From: CBFGRV01 sp965651265
Lineage (GTDB): Bacteria > Bacteroidota > Rhodothermia > Rhodothermales > VXPQ01
Length of the DNA: 57,864 bases
Reading direction: 5' to 3'
Assembly: GCA_965651265.1 (NCBI GenBank)
Contig: CBFGRV010000020.1
Span: 1-57,864 of the forward strand
Part shown: positions 1 through 8,606 of the stretch, piece by piece
Layout of the letters: the number at the start of each line of letters is the position of its first letter
Numbering within the stretch: position 1 is the first letter of the stretch
Program-made: the position numbers and the translations under genes
The notes under the pieces: model-generated
Seen by the model: only the letters and a program-made list of their open reading frames with translations
Databases searched by the model: none
What the model was told of the DNA's origin: nothing

Positions 1-1230
1 TACCAGTTGCTCCAGAACCAGATTCGAGTCACGAATCCGTCCTACTCCGCCATTCAGTTTCCGGAGCCGGTGACGATCGCCGACGTGCAGCGTGATCTTA
101 TCGACGACGAGACCGTCCTGCTCCAGTACGCTCTGGGCGACAGCAGCTCGGCGATGTGGGTCGCGACAAGGAAGAGTCGCGCATTCATATCCTTGCCTGC
201 ACGCCCCCAACTGCAGGAGAAAGTGGAGGTGCTGCGCTTCGCGCTGGAGTCACCTGATGAGCACGGCGTCGAGCTATACGCGAGCGCGGCGAGGGACCTC
301 TACGAGATGCTCGTTTCACCGGCAGAGGACTACCTCGACGAGGGCCACCACCTCATTGTGATTCCGGACGGCTTCCTTTTCCTGGTGCCCTTCGAGGCCC
401 TGCTTATGGAGCCGGTCGTTGACGGCGCTTCCTTCGCCGACCTGCCGTACCTCATCCGCCGGCATTCCGTGAGCTACGGCCAGTCGGCGAGCGTGCTCCA
501 CCGTATTCAGACGGCACGTGGCCAGTCGCCCGAGCCGGATCGCGACCTGCTGGCCTTCGGCGATCCCATCTTCGATCTGGAAGAGACCGAAAGCGGACCC
601 GCAGCGGCCGATCTGCGGAGCGGTGCGCCGAGCGACATCCTGAGGGGTACCGCTCTGAAGCGTCTTCCGTATAGCGGCGCCGAAGTGGACGGGATCGCCT
701 CGCTGTTTCCCGCCGAGCGCGTGCGGGCCCTCACCCGCGAAGAGGCGCGAGAAGAAGAAGTCAAGCGGGATGGCGCCTTGCTCGGATTCAGGTACATCCA
801 CTTTGCAACCCACGGTCTCATCGACGAACGGCGGCCCGACTTTTCGAGCATCGTGCTGACTCTTGATGACGACCCCGCAGAAGACGGTTATCTGCAGGCG
901 GCCGAGATCTTCAATCTTCGCATGAATCCCGAGCTCGTCGTGCTCTCTGCTTGCGAGACGGGCCTAGGGAAGATCGTGCAGGGGGAGGGCATCGTCGGCC
1001 TGACCCGCGCCTTCATGTACGCCGGCGCGCCGTCCGTGCTGGTCAGTCTGTGGAGTGTGGCCGACGAGTCGACGTCGGCCTTGATGCAGAGCTTCTATCA
1101 AACGCTGGCCGTTCACGGTGAACGGAAGGTCGATGCGCTCAGAGCAGCCAAACTCGAGCTGATTGGGGACGCATCCCACGCGCATCCTTTTTACTGGGCC
1201 CCATTCGTCATACTTGGGGACGTCAACTAA
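1..1230 (+). CDS. CHAT-domain protein, C-terminal part (5' end outside window)
   Basis: The frame is open at base 1, so the gene begins upstream; 409 residues are visible. The C-terminal half is a CHAT domain, the caspase/separase-like cysteine peptidase fold. The catalytic His lies in HFATHG (His codon 811-813) and the Cys in SACETG (codon 952-954), followed by the usual GEGIVGLTRAFMYAGAPSVL and LWSVAD signatures. In bacteria such domains commonly follow TPR repeats, so the missing N-terminus may be TPRs; that is inference. Both catalytic residues are present, so the domain looks active. It ends 21 bases before a small secreted-protein gene on the same strand and may be co-transcribed with it and the giant surface protein. 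Substrate unknown. Confidence 0.88.
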   Translation, partial: YQLLQNQIRVTNPSYSAIQFPEPVTIADVQRDLIDDETVLLQYALGDSSSAMWVATRKSRAFISLPARPQLQEKVEVLRFALESPDEHGVELYASAARDLYEMLVSPAEDYLDEGHHLIVIPDGFLFLVPFEALLMEPVVDGASFADLPYLIRRHSVSYGQSASVLHRIQTARGQSPEPDRDLLAFGDPIFDLEETESGPAAADLRSGAPSDILRGTALKRLPYSGAEVDGIASLFPAERVRALTREEAREEEVKRDGALLGFRYIHFATHGLIDERRPDFSSIVLTLDDDPAEDGYLQAAEIFNLRMNPELVVLSACETGLGKIVQGEGIVGLTRAFMYAGAPSVLVSLWSVADESTSALMQSFYQTLAVHGERKVDALRAAKLELIGDASHAHPFYWAPFVILGDVN

Positions 1231-1251
1231 CCGAGGAGGACCTTGACGAAA

Positions 1252-1818
1252 ATGAGAATACCTGCTCTACGTGCTTTCGTGCTCATCGGAGCGCTGAGCA
1301 TGAGTTGGATGGTGGTATCGGCATCCGCGCAGGTGCAGCGGATGAACCTGGAGGAGCTTACTCGAGCTTCATCAGCCATCGTTGTAGGCGAGACCGATGC
1401 ACCTCGGAGCTTCTGGAACGACAAGGGCACCCAGATCCTGACGGAAGTCCGTGTTCGTGTAAGCGAGAGTGTAAAGGGGTCGGTTGGGGACGAAGTCGTG
1501 ATCACCGTCCCGGGTGGGCGCGTCGGTAACACGCTGTATGAGGTCTCCGACATGCCCGTCTTCGTCGAGGGCGAGGAGATACTCGTGTTTCTGTGGGAGC
1601 ATCCTTCGGGCCGGCAGCTGGTGACGGCCGGCGTCACGGGGAAGCTCGAGATCGCGCAGGAGGGAAGGGAGAAAGTGGTGCGGGGTGCGCCCGCGCTGCT
1701 GCGGGACGAGCGCCCACTTGGCAAAACGAATGCGGAAGCGGGCGAGGCCCGCACGTCTACGGGTTCTATGTCCGTCGACGATCTGCTGGCCCAGATTCGC
1801 AGCTACGCCGGCCAATGA
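1252..1818 (+). CDS. small secreted protein of unknown function
   Basis: About 188 residues. I chose ATG 1252 because the purine-rich GAGGAGGA at 1233-1240 sits at a workable distance; a TTG at 1243 would be too close to it. The first 27 or so residues form a signal peptide (basic MRIPALR, hydrophobic core, cleavage near SASAQ). The mature part begins with a segment (LEELTRASSAIVVGE) and beta-rich sequence about expression and values, and resembles secreted proteins of roughly 150-190 residues common beside surface proteins in Bacteroidota-like genomes. I do not recognise a named family with certainty. It lies between the CHAT gene and the giant surface protein, 43 bases before the latter, suggesting one transcript. 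Confidence 0.75.
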   Translation: MRIPALRAFVLIGALSMSWMVVSASAQVQRMNLEELTRASSAIVVGETDAPRSFWNDKGTQILTEVRVRVSESVKGSVGDEVVITVPGGRVGNTLYEVSDMPVFVEGEEILVFLWEHPSGRQLVTAGVTGKLEIAQEGREKVVRGAPALLRDERPLGKTNAEAGEARTSTGSMSVDDLLAQIRSYAGQ

Positions 1819-1861
1819 CGGCTCTGGCGCATCCACCTTCGACCCTCATCCTTCGACGTTC

Positions 1862-4800
1862 ATGTTCATGAAATACAGGTTTGCATCCGGCATCTTCTCG
1901 AATCGGCGCGCCGTTGCGAGTTCGAGCTCACGGAATTCATTCCCCGGTTATGCCGCTATCCTCGTCCTCATACTTCTGACGAGTGGAATGGCGCGGCAGG
2001 CGAGTGCGCAGTCCATTACTGGGCGCGTGAGCGATGCCTGTACACTGTCCCCGATTCCCGGCGCGACTATATCCGTTAGTGGTACTGAAATCATGGCTCT
2101 CACAAATGAGTCAGGTATGTACCATCTTGCTACCCCGCTCGCACCGGGCGAGTACCTGGTCAAGGCTACCGCACCCCCGTGGAGAGAGAAAGAATTCAAG
2201 GTTGTCGTCGGTGCGACGGGCGATACGACACAAGACTTTCCGCTGACTCAATTTGGAACTTGTCTCACCGTCACGGTGACGGAGGCACCAGGCGAGGGCA
2301 CGCTGAACACCCTGTCCCAGATCATCGAAGCCGCCAACAGTATCCCGGGCAAGGACGTCATCGACTTTGCCATCCCGGGAGATGGCCCGCACATCATTGA
2401 ACTGACCGAGCCGTTGCCGCCCATCACCGACCCCGTGATCATCGACGGGTACACGCAGCCGGGCGCCTTCGCCAGTTCAAGTCCGTTTGATGCCGGCACG
2501 AATGCCAGAATAATGATCATCATCGACGGGGCCGGACTGCCCGACGACTCAAACGGATTGATCGTCTCGGCGGGGCCAAGCGAAATCCGCGGGCTATCCT
2601 TCACCAGGTTCTCCGGAGGGGCGGGAATCTTGATCAGCGACGGCGAAGGCACGGTGATCGAAGGCAACTTCCTCGGTGTTCGGCCCGAGCCTGTGGATGG
2701 CCCATTCGCCCGCAATCTATACGGGGTACGCGTCGTGAATGCCTCGAACAACACGATTGGTGGCGTCGATCCGGAGGCCAGAAACCTGATCTCGAACAAC
2801 GAAATTGGCGTTCTGATCGAGTCTACTGCGGAGACGGCTCCTGCTGATTCGAATGCTGTTCTGGGTAATCTCATTGGCCCCGATGCCACAGGGACAACCG
2901 CGATCCCCAATGAGACCGGTATTCTCCTGTGGGATGCCTCGGCTAGCATAATCGGTCAGCCGAACGCAGGAAATGTGATCTCCGGAAATAACGGGGTCGG
3001 TGTCTCCATGATCGGCCAGAGGAGCCGTTACAATACGGTCTACGCCAACCGTATCGGGACAGATGTGACGGGCACCGACGAACTGGGGAACGAATTCGGT
3101 GTGGCGATCGACGACGGGGCGAGCGAGAACGAGATCGGCCGCGACGGGCTTTTGTCGGGGCTGGGCAACCTCATTTCTGGGAATCTCGACACAGGCATAA
3201 AGCTGGCCGGTGGTGCCCGAGACAATCTGATCAGTGGCAATCTCATCGGGCTCGATGCGTCCGGAACGCGCTCCCTGGAGAATTTCGCGGGCATCATGAT
3301 TAATGGATCGAGCGAGAACACGATCGATGACAATCTGATCTCGGGAAATAGCGCCGACGGCATCCGGATATTTGGCGTCACGTCCACGGAGAATAAGATC
3401 CAGAACAACGGCATCGGTATGGGGGGATCGCGGCAGGGGATAGGCAACGGCGACCATGGGATCGCCATCGGCACGGGGTCACCCTCCGAGAATACCATCG
3501 GCCCTGGGAACCAGATCGCCAACAATGGAGGTGCCGGTGTTGTGGTCCGAGACGGGCACCGCAATCGCATCACCGAAAACGCCATCTTCAACAACGGCCA
3601 ACTCGGAATCGCCTTGTCGCCATCGGGGGGTACACCCCGCCCGAACGATCCAGGTGACTCGGACGAAGGGCCGAACAACGGCCAGAATTATCCCGTCATC
3701 CAGAATGTGGATTTCGACATCGGATTCCTATCGGTTTCCGGCATACTGGATGCCGCGCCGTCGACGGACTACACACTGGAGTTCTTCGTCAGCGACGTAT
3801 GCGATCCATCGGGTTTCGGCGAAGGCCTTTCCTTCGCACATTCGGAGAGCGTGACGACGGGCGCCGACGGACGAGCAACCTTCGACACATCCTTCTATGC
3901 GCCCATTGAATTCGGTGAGATCGTGACGGCGACGGCCACCAGTTCCGATGGCAATACATCCGAGTTCTCAGCCTGCTTCACCGGGGAGATCACGCCTCCC
4001 GAGATCACGGTGTCGGGCGACTACCTCTTCAACGTATTGGCAGAGGGTATCCAGGATGCCGGCGGGCTCACGACGGATGCCGGTGGAAATGTCTGGGTGG
4101 CGGCCACGGGCAGCGGAGAGGTGCTGCGCATCGATCCGTCCGGGGCCACCACCACGATGGTCGAAGGGCTGATCGAGCCGGCCGACGTGGCGTTCCAGGA
4201 GGATGGGGACCTGTTCGTCACGGATCGCAATGCGAACACACTCTACCGAATTCCGGCATCACTCCTCGAGAATCCTCCAGTAGATGTCAATTCTGAAGGC
4301 ATCCTCAGCCTACCCGGACTCGTCGGTGCGCGCTATCTGACGCCGGCTCCCGGCGACGGCGCATTCTATGTAGGTTTGGACGCAGAAGCCGACCGCATAG
4401 TACTCGCCACCCTCAACGCATCACAGGCGGATACGGCGGGCGTCGTCGATAATCCCCACAATCCGACGGGCATCGCGATTAATGGGGAGACGCTCTATAT
4501 CGCGTATGCTTCAAACCTGGGCCAGCTCCGCACCTTCGACCTGACTGGTGCGAAGCCCGGAGATGGAAATGCGTTGCCGGCCATGTTCACCGGTCTAAAC
4601 GGGCCCGGCGATCTGGCCTTCGGCTCGCGCGGCCAGTTGTTCATCGCAACGAAGGATGAGGTTCAGGTTCTTGAGCCAGGCGCAACTGAACTGTTCGACT
4701 TCCTCAACGGCCTGAGCGGCGCTGATGCGAATTCCCTGCACTACGACCCGAGAGGAGTCCTCTACATTTCCGACAGGAGAGCGGGAAGGATCATCGAGGT

Positions 4801-7800
4801 GGCCATCCCGCAGCAGCAGGTACTTCCAACAAGCGATCTCACGTTCCACATCAACTCGGGTGGACATCCCCACATCGAGGACGGAAGTGATATTCTCGCC
4901 ATCCAAAATGCGATCGCAACGTGGGCCGCTGTGGAAACGGCCGACTTGACGCATACCTTTGGCGGCGAAACCTCGAGTCGACTGGCGTCCGGCACCGACG
5001 GGTTGAACCTCGTGACGTTTGCGGACGATGAGTTTTTGTTCGCAGATGGCGTGCTGGCGGTGGCAGCGAAAACGATCGTTTTCGGAGAAAATCCAGGAGA
5101 AGCCCACATCGTCGATGCGGACATCGTTTTCAATCCCTTCTTCGTGAACAACCCATCCCGCTCTCTCCGGCTCGGCACGGAGACATTCGCGGGCGGATTT
5201 GACATTCAGAGCATTGCGACCCACGAATTCGGGCACGTACTCGGGTTGGTGCATAGCGGCGTCGAGGACGCGACGATGTTCTTTGTCCTGCAGCCCGATC
5301 AGGAGGCCCGGACGCTGACCTTAGATGATCGGGCCTGGGTGAGTGCGCGATATCCAGGTGCAACCTTCGGCACACTGGGCGCCATCGAAGGCGTGGTGTT
5401 GAACGGGGATGCGCCGGGCGAGCCGGTCCCAGGCGCACTCGTGCTGGCGCGCCATACGGCGACCAACGAGCTCGTACATGCCTATACCGACGCGCAGGGC
5501 CGGTACCGTGTGCCTGGCCTTCCGCCCGGTTCCTACCACGTCTCCATCGAACCGCTCGACGGCGATGTGCACGGCTATCCGCTTACGCCCGGGCACATCA
5601 GCCCGTATTTGCGCGAGTTCACGACGAAGTTCGACTATCCGTTCGAGTTCTGGAACGATGCGCGGGAGTCGGAGAATCCTGGGACGGACGACCCCGCCGA
5701 TATCGAAGCCGTGACGGTAGCATCCGTGACTTCCGGCGTCAACTTCATCACGAATCTGGATCAGACGCCGCCGAGCGTGTTGCGCATCACGCCGGAGGAC
5801 GGTGCCACGAATGTGAAGCGCAGAGCGGACATTCTCATCGCTTTCTCCGAGCCCGTTGAAGAGGCCACCGTCGCCTCCGCCATCTCGTTCGGCATATCGG
5901 ACGGAGCAGACGGGATAGCGACGCCGATGGGCGGAACGGTGACGCCCGTGGAGGGCAGGCAGATCATGCTCTTCTCACCGGCCGCAATACTCAGTCCCGA
6001 GACAGAGTACACTTTTATCGTCGGTCCCGGGGTCGCTGATCTGAAGGGCAACGTTTCGAGCCAGACGCGCAGCGTGACCTTCACCACGGAACCGCCGGAT
6101 GTGGGTGCTCCCACCGTCGTAGGCATTACGCCGCAAGACGGCGCTGCGAATGTTTTCCCCAACTCGACCATCACTGTGTTCTTCTCGGAGCCTATCGAGC
6201 CGGCAACGATATCGACCTCGTCGTTCATTATGACGAAGGGGAGCGACGTCGTTACCGGAGGCACTTTCACACCTAGCTCCGACAACACGATCGTGACGTT
6301 CACGGCGCCGCTGGAGGAAGCCAGCGTGTATACGCTCACCCTCACGTCCGACATTATGGACCAATCGGGCAACCCGCTGGTGCCTTTCGAAGCCACCTTT
6401 GCCACGGTCGAAAGTGCGCCTCCCACGTTGGTGTTCTTCGGCCCCACCGGGGAAGGGGTCTCCGTGACGACGCCTGTACTGGTCGATTTTTCCGAGCCGA
6501 TCGACCCGGAGAGCATCGACGAGGCGAGTTTCGTCCTGTCGACGGGAGGGGACGCGGTGCCCGGCACCTTCGAGTTCCTGAATCAGAACTCGCGCGTGAT
6601 CTTCAGGCCAAGCGCGCACCTCGCGGACGAAACGGTGTACACCGTCACGCTCTCGGACGCAATCTCGGACGTATCACCTATCAGCCAGACCTTCGGCGGG
6701 ACGACGTGGACGTTCACCACGGCCCCCGGCCCACAGGAACCGGAGATTGAAAGCGTTTCGCCGCCGAGCACGTCCATCGGTCAGATCGTCGTGATTAACG
6801 GGAGGGGATTCGATCCGGACCCCGACGCGAACATCGTCACCTTTGGGGGCACCCGGGCCATCGTGACGGAGGCATCGTTGACGAGTCTGACGACCGTCGT
6901 TCCAGATCTGGCCACCGAAGGGCCCCTGCGAGTAGAAGTCGACGGGCTGGTAAGCGACCCCTTCAACTTTACCGTGGTCACACTCGGCGAGCTGGACAAC
7001 ACGGTCATCGCTCGGACGTCCACGGAGGGCGGTCCAAAACATACGGCCATCACGCCGGATGGAGCGCTGGCCTACGTCACCAACTCGGAGTCCAACTCCG
7101 TTTCGGTGATCGACCTGGTGAATCTCGAGACGCTCGATGAATCGATTCCGGTTGGACAGCATCCACTTCGGATCGCGATCCATCCCGACGGCACGTACGC
7201 GTACGTGACGAATTTCGAATCGCACAACGTTTCCGTGATCGATCTCACCACGAACGAGGTCTCTGAAATCATTCCGGTGGGATTGAACCCGTATGGCGTC
7301 GCGATCACTCCAGCGGGCGATCGAGTGTACGTGAGCGAGTATACATCGCGCGGACTGAGCGTCATCGATGCGGATCCGGGAAGTGGCGCATTCAATCGCG
7401 TCGTCGCGCGAACCAGTACGGAGGGCGGCCCGAAGGTCACGACCATTCGGCCTGACGGTGGCCTGGCATTCGTTGCGACGGATCTCGGGTACGAAGTATT
7501 CGACATCGATCCTGCCTCGCCGATGTACAACGCGGCGATTGCAAGGACCAGTGTCGAGGGCGGGACAAACCACGTGTCCATCACTCCGGATGGTGCATTG
7601 GCCATACTCACCACAGGTTTGGGTGAGATCATAGTGGTCGATGCCATGCCTTCAGACAACCGTAGCTTCCAGGTCATCGCACGAACGAGCACTGAGGGCG
7701 GCAAAAAGGAGACGACCATCACGCCTGACGGCACACTCGTCTATGCCACAAACTTCGATTCGGGAACGGTGACCGTCTACAGGCTGACCGTGGGATCGAG

Positions 7801-8605
7801 TAGCGTTCCGGATGGAGTCAAAGTACCTCTCGAAGAGGGTACGCTCGGCGGCGGATTGACAGCCACGCTTACGGAAATCCAGACGATCGAAGTCGGCCAA
7901 AATCCGGAAGGCATCGTCATCGATCCGACGACCCTGACGGCGGTTGTCGTGAACTCCGGTTCGGACGATGTCAGCATCATCCGCATCTCCGGAACCACGG
8001 CAGAAGAATTGCTGCTGGTCCTGCAGAATCGAGTCACCGAGCTGGGTGGATCCGGCGCGATCAAACACGGACAGGTCCAGGCGCTCTCGGCTTCGATCAA
8101 CACGGCGCTGGGTCACCTTTCGCGAGGTAAGATCAAGCAGGCGGTTCAGGCTCTGGATGTGTTCACCACGAAGCTGAACAACTTTGCGAAGAGCGGGCAT
8201 GTTACTCCGGCCGCTCGCGATGAACTGCTCGCCCTGGTGGAGAAGGTGAAGGCGCGTCTTGTTGAGGGAGGTAAATCGGGGCTGCACAGCGTCGAAGAAC
8301 TCGCGGAGGTCCCCACCGAGTTTGCCCTGCGACAGAACTATCCGAACCCCTTTAATCCGACTACGACCATCGAGTACGACATCCCCGGTGGTCTCGGCGG
8401 TCCGGTCCACGTGCAACTGGAAGTCTTCAACGTGCTGGGTCAGCGGGTCGCGGTGCTCGTAAATCAGGAGCAGGGAGCGGGCAGCTATCGCGCCGTGTGG
8501 AACGGTCGCACGTTGGACGGTTCAGAGGCGGCGAGCGGGGTGTACCTCTTCCGGATTCAGATGGGTGGATTCCAGGAGGTCAGGAAGATGACGCTCCTGC
8601 GATGA
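1862..8605 (+). CDS. giant mosaic surface protein: beta-helix, metzincin motif, Ig-like, TIG, YVTN propeller, T9SS-type sorting domain
   Basis: 2247 residues from ATG 1862 (ATG 1868 also possible); the frame is open further upstream, but the signal peptide ends near residue 50 (RQASAQ), which fixes the start. Order seen: carboxypeptidase-regulatory-like fold (about 50-120); parallel beta-helix with many N-x-I-x-G-N-x-I-G turns (about 165-610); NHL/SMP-30-like propeller (720-980); a matrixin-like region with HEFGHVLGLVHS, a full HExxHxxGxxH zinc motif near 1121-1131; second carboxypeptidase-regulatory-like domain (1170-1245); three Big_5-type Ig-like domains (1300-1620); IPT/TIG domain (1625-1707); YVTN propeller with repeated ARTSTEGG segments (1710-2040); a helical stretch; and a C-terminal sorting domain starting QNYPNPFNPTTTIEYDIP. 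Family knowledge predicts type IX secretion and surface attachment. Role: probably surface adhesion or proteolysis, inferred. Confidence 0.9.
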   Translation: MFMKYRFASGIFSNRRAVASSSSRNSFPGYAAILVLILLTSGMARQASAQSITGRVSDACTLSPIPGATISVSGTEIMALTNESGMYHLATPLAPGEYLVKATAPPWREKEFKVVVGATGDTTQDFPLTQFGTCLTVTVTEAPGEGTLNTLSQIIEAANSIPGKDVIDFAIPGDGPHIIELTEPLPPITDPVIIDGYTQPGAFASSSPFDAGTNARIMIIIDGAGLPDDSNGLIVSAGPSEIRGLSFTRFSGGAGILISDGEGTVIEGNFLGVRPEPVDGPFARNLYGVRVVNASNNTIGGVDPEARNLISNNEIGVLIESTAETAPADSNAVLGNLIGPDATGTTAIPNETGILLWDASASIIGQPNAGNVISGNNGVGVSMIGQRSRYNTVYANRIGTDVTGTDELGNEFGVAIDDGASENEIGRDGLLSGLGNLISGNLDTGIKLAGGARDNLISGNLIGLDASGTRSLENFAGIMINGSSENTIDDNLISGNSADGIRIFGVTSTENKIQNNGIGMGGSRQGIGNGDHGIAIGTGSPSENTIGPGNQIANNGGAGVVVRDGHRNRITENAIFNNGQLGIALSPSGGTPRPNDPGDSDEGPNNGQNYPVIQNVDFDIGFLSVSGILDAAPSTDYTLEFFVSDVCDPSGFGEGLSFAHSESVTTGADGRATFDTSFYAPIEFGEIVTATATSSDGNTSEFSACFTGEITPPEITVSGDYLFNVLAEGIQDAGGLTTDAGGNVWVAATGSGEVLRIDPSGATTTMVEGLIEPADVAFQEDGDLFVTDRNANTLYRIPASLLENPPVDVNSEGILSLPGLVGARYLTPAPGDGAFYVGLDAEADRIVLATLNASQADTAGVVDNPHNPTGIAINGETLYIAYASNLGQLRTFDLTGAKPGDGNALPAMFTGLNGPGDLAFGSRGQLFIATKDEVQVLEPGATELFDFLNGLSGADANSLHYDPRGVLYISDRRAGRIIEVAIPQQQVLPTSDLTFHINSGGHPHIEDGSDILAIQNAIATWAAVETADLTHTFGGETSSRLASGTDGLNLVTFADDEFLFADGVLAVAAKTIVFGENPGEAHIVDADIVFNPFFVNNPSRSLRLGTETFAGGFDIQSIATHEFGHVLGLVHSGVEDATMFFVLQPDQEARTLTLDDRAWVSARYPGATFGTLGAIEGVVLNGDAPGEPVPGALVLARHTATNELVHAYTDAQGRYRVPGLPPGSYHVSIEPLDGDVHGYPLTPGHISPYLREFTTKFDYPFEFWNDARESENPGTDDPADIEAVTVASVTSGVNFITNLDQTPPSVLRITPEDGATNVKRRADILIAFSEPVEEATVASAISFGISDGADGIATPMGGTVTPVEGRQIMLFSPAAILSPETEYTFIVGPGVADLKGNVSSQTRSVTFTTEPPDVGAPTVVGITPQDGAANVFPNSTITVFFSEPIEPATISTSSFIMTKGSDVVTGGTFTPSSDNTIVTFTAPLEEASVYTLTLTSDIMDQSGNPLVPFEATFATVESAPPTLVFFGPTGEGVSVTTPVLVDFSEPIDPESIDEASFVLSTGGDAVPGTFEFLNQNSRVIFRPSAHLADETVYTVTLSDAISDVSPISQTFGGTTWTFTTAPGPQEPEIESVSPPSTSIGQIVVINGRGFDPDPDANIVTFGGTRAIVTEASLTSLTTVVPDLATEGPLRVEVDGLVSDPFNFTVVTLGELDNTVIARTSTEGGPKHTAITPDGALAYVTNSESNSVSVIDLVNLETLDESIPVGQHPLRIAIHPDGTYAYVTNFESHNVSVIDLTTNEVSEIIPVGLNPYGVAITPAGDRVYVSEYTSRGLSVIDADPGSGAFNRVVARTSTEGGPKVTTIRPDGGLAFVATDLGYEVFDIDPASPMYNAAIARTSVEGGTNHVSITPDGALAILTTGLGEIIVVDAMPSDNRSFQVIARTSTEGGKKETTITPDGTLVYATNFDSGTVTVYRLTVGSSSVPDGVKVPLEEGTLGGGLTATLTEIQTIEVGQNPEGIVIDPTTLTAVVVNSGSDDVSIIRISGTTAEELLLVLQNRVTELGGSGAIKHGQVQALSASINTALGHLSRGKIKQAVQALDVFTTKLNNFAKSGHVTPAARDELLALVEKVKARLVEGGKSGLHSVEELAEVPTEFALRQNYPNPFNPTTTIEYDIPGGLGGPVHVQLEVFNVLGQRVAVLVNQEQGAGSYRAVWNGRTLDGSEAASGVYLFRIQMGGFQEVRKMTLLR

Positions 8606-8606
8606 G

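Noticed and set aside
316..813. Long ORFs opposite the CHAT gene
   Set aside because: They mirror the coding strand of a clearly homologous protein and have no domain or ribosome site.
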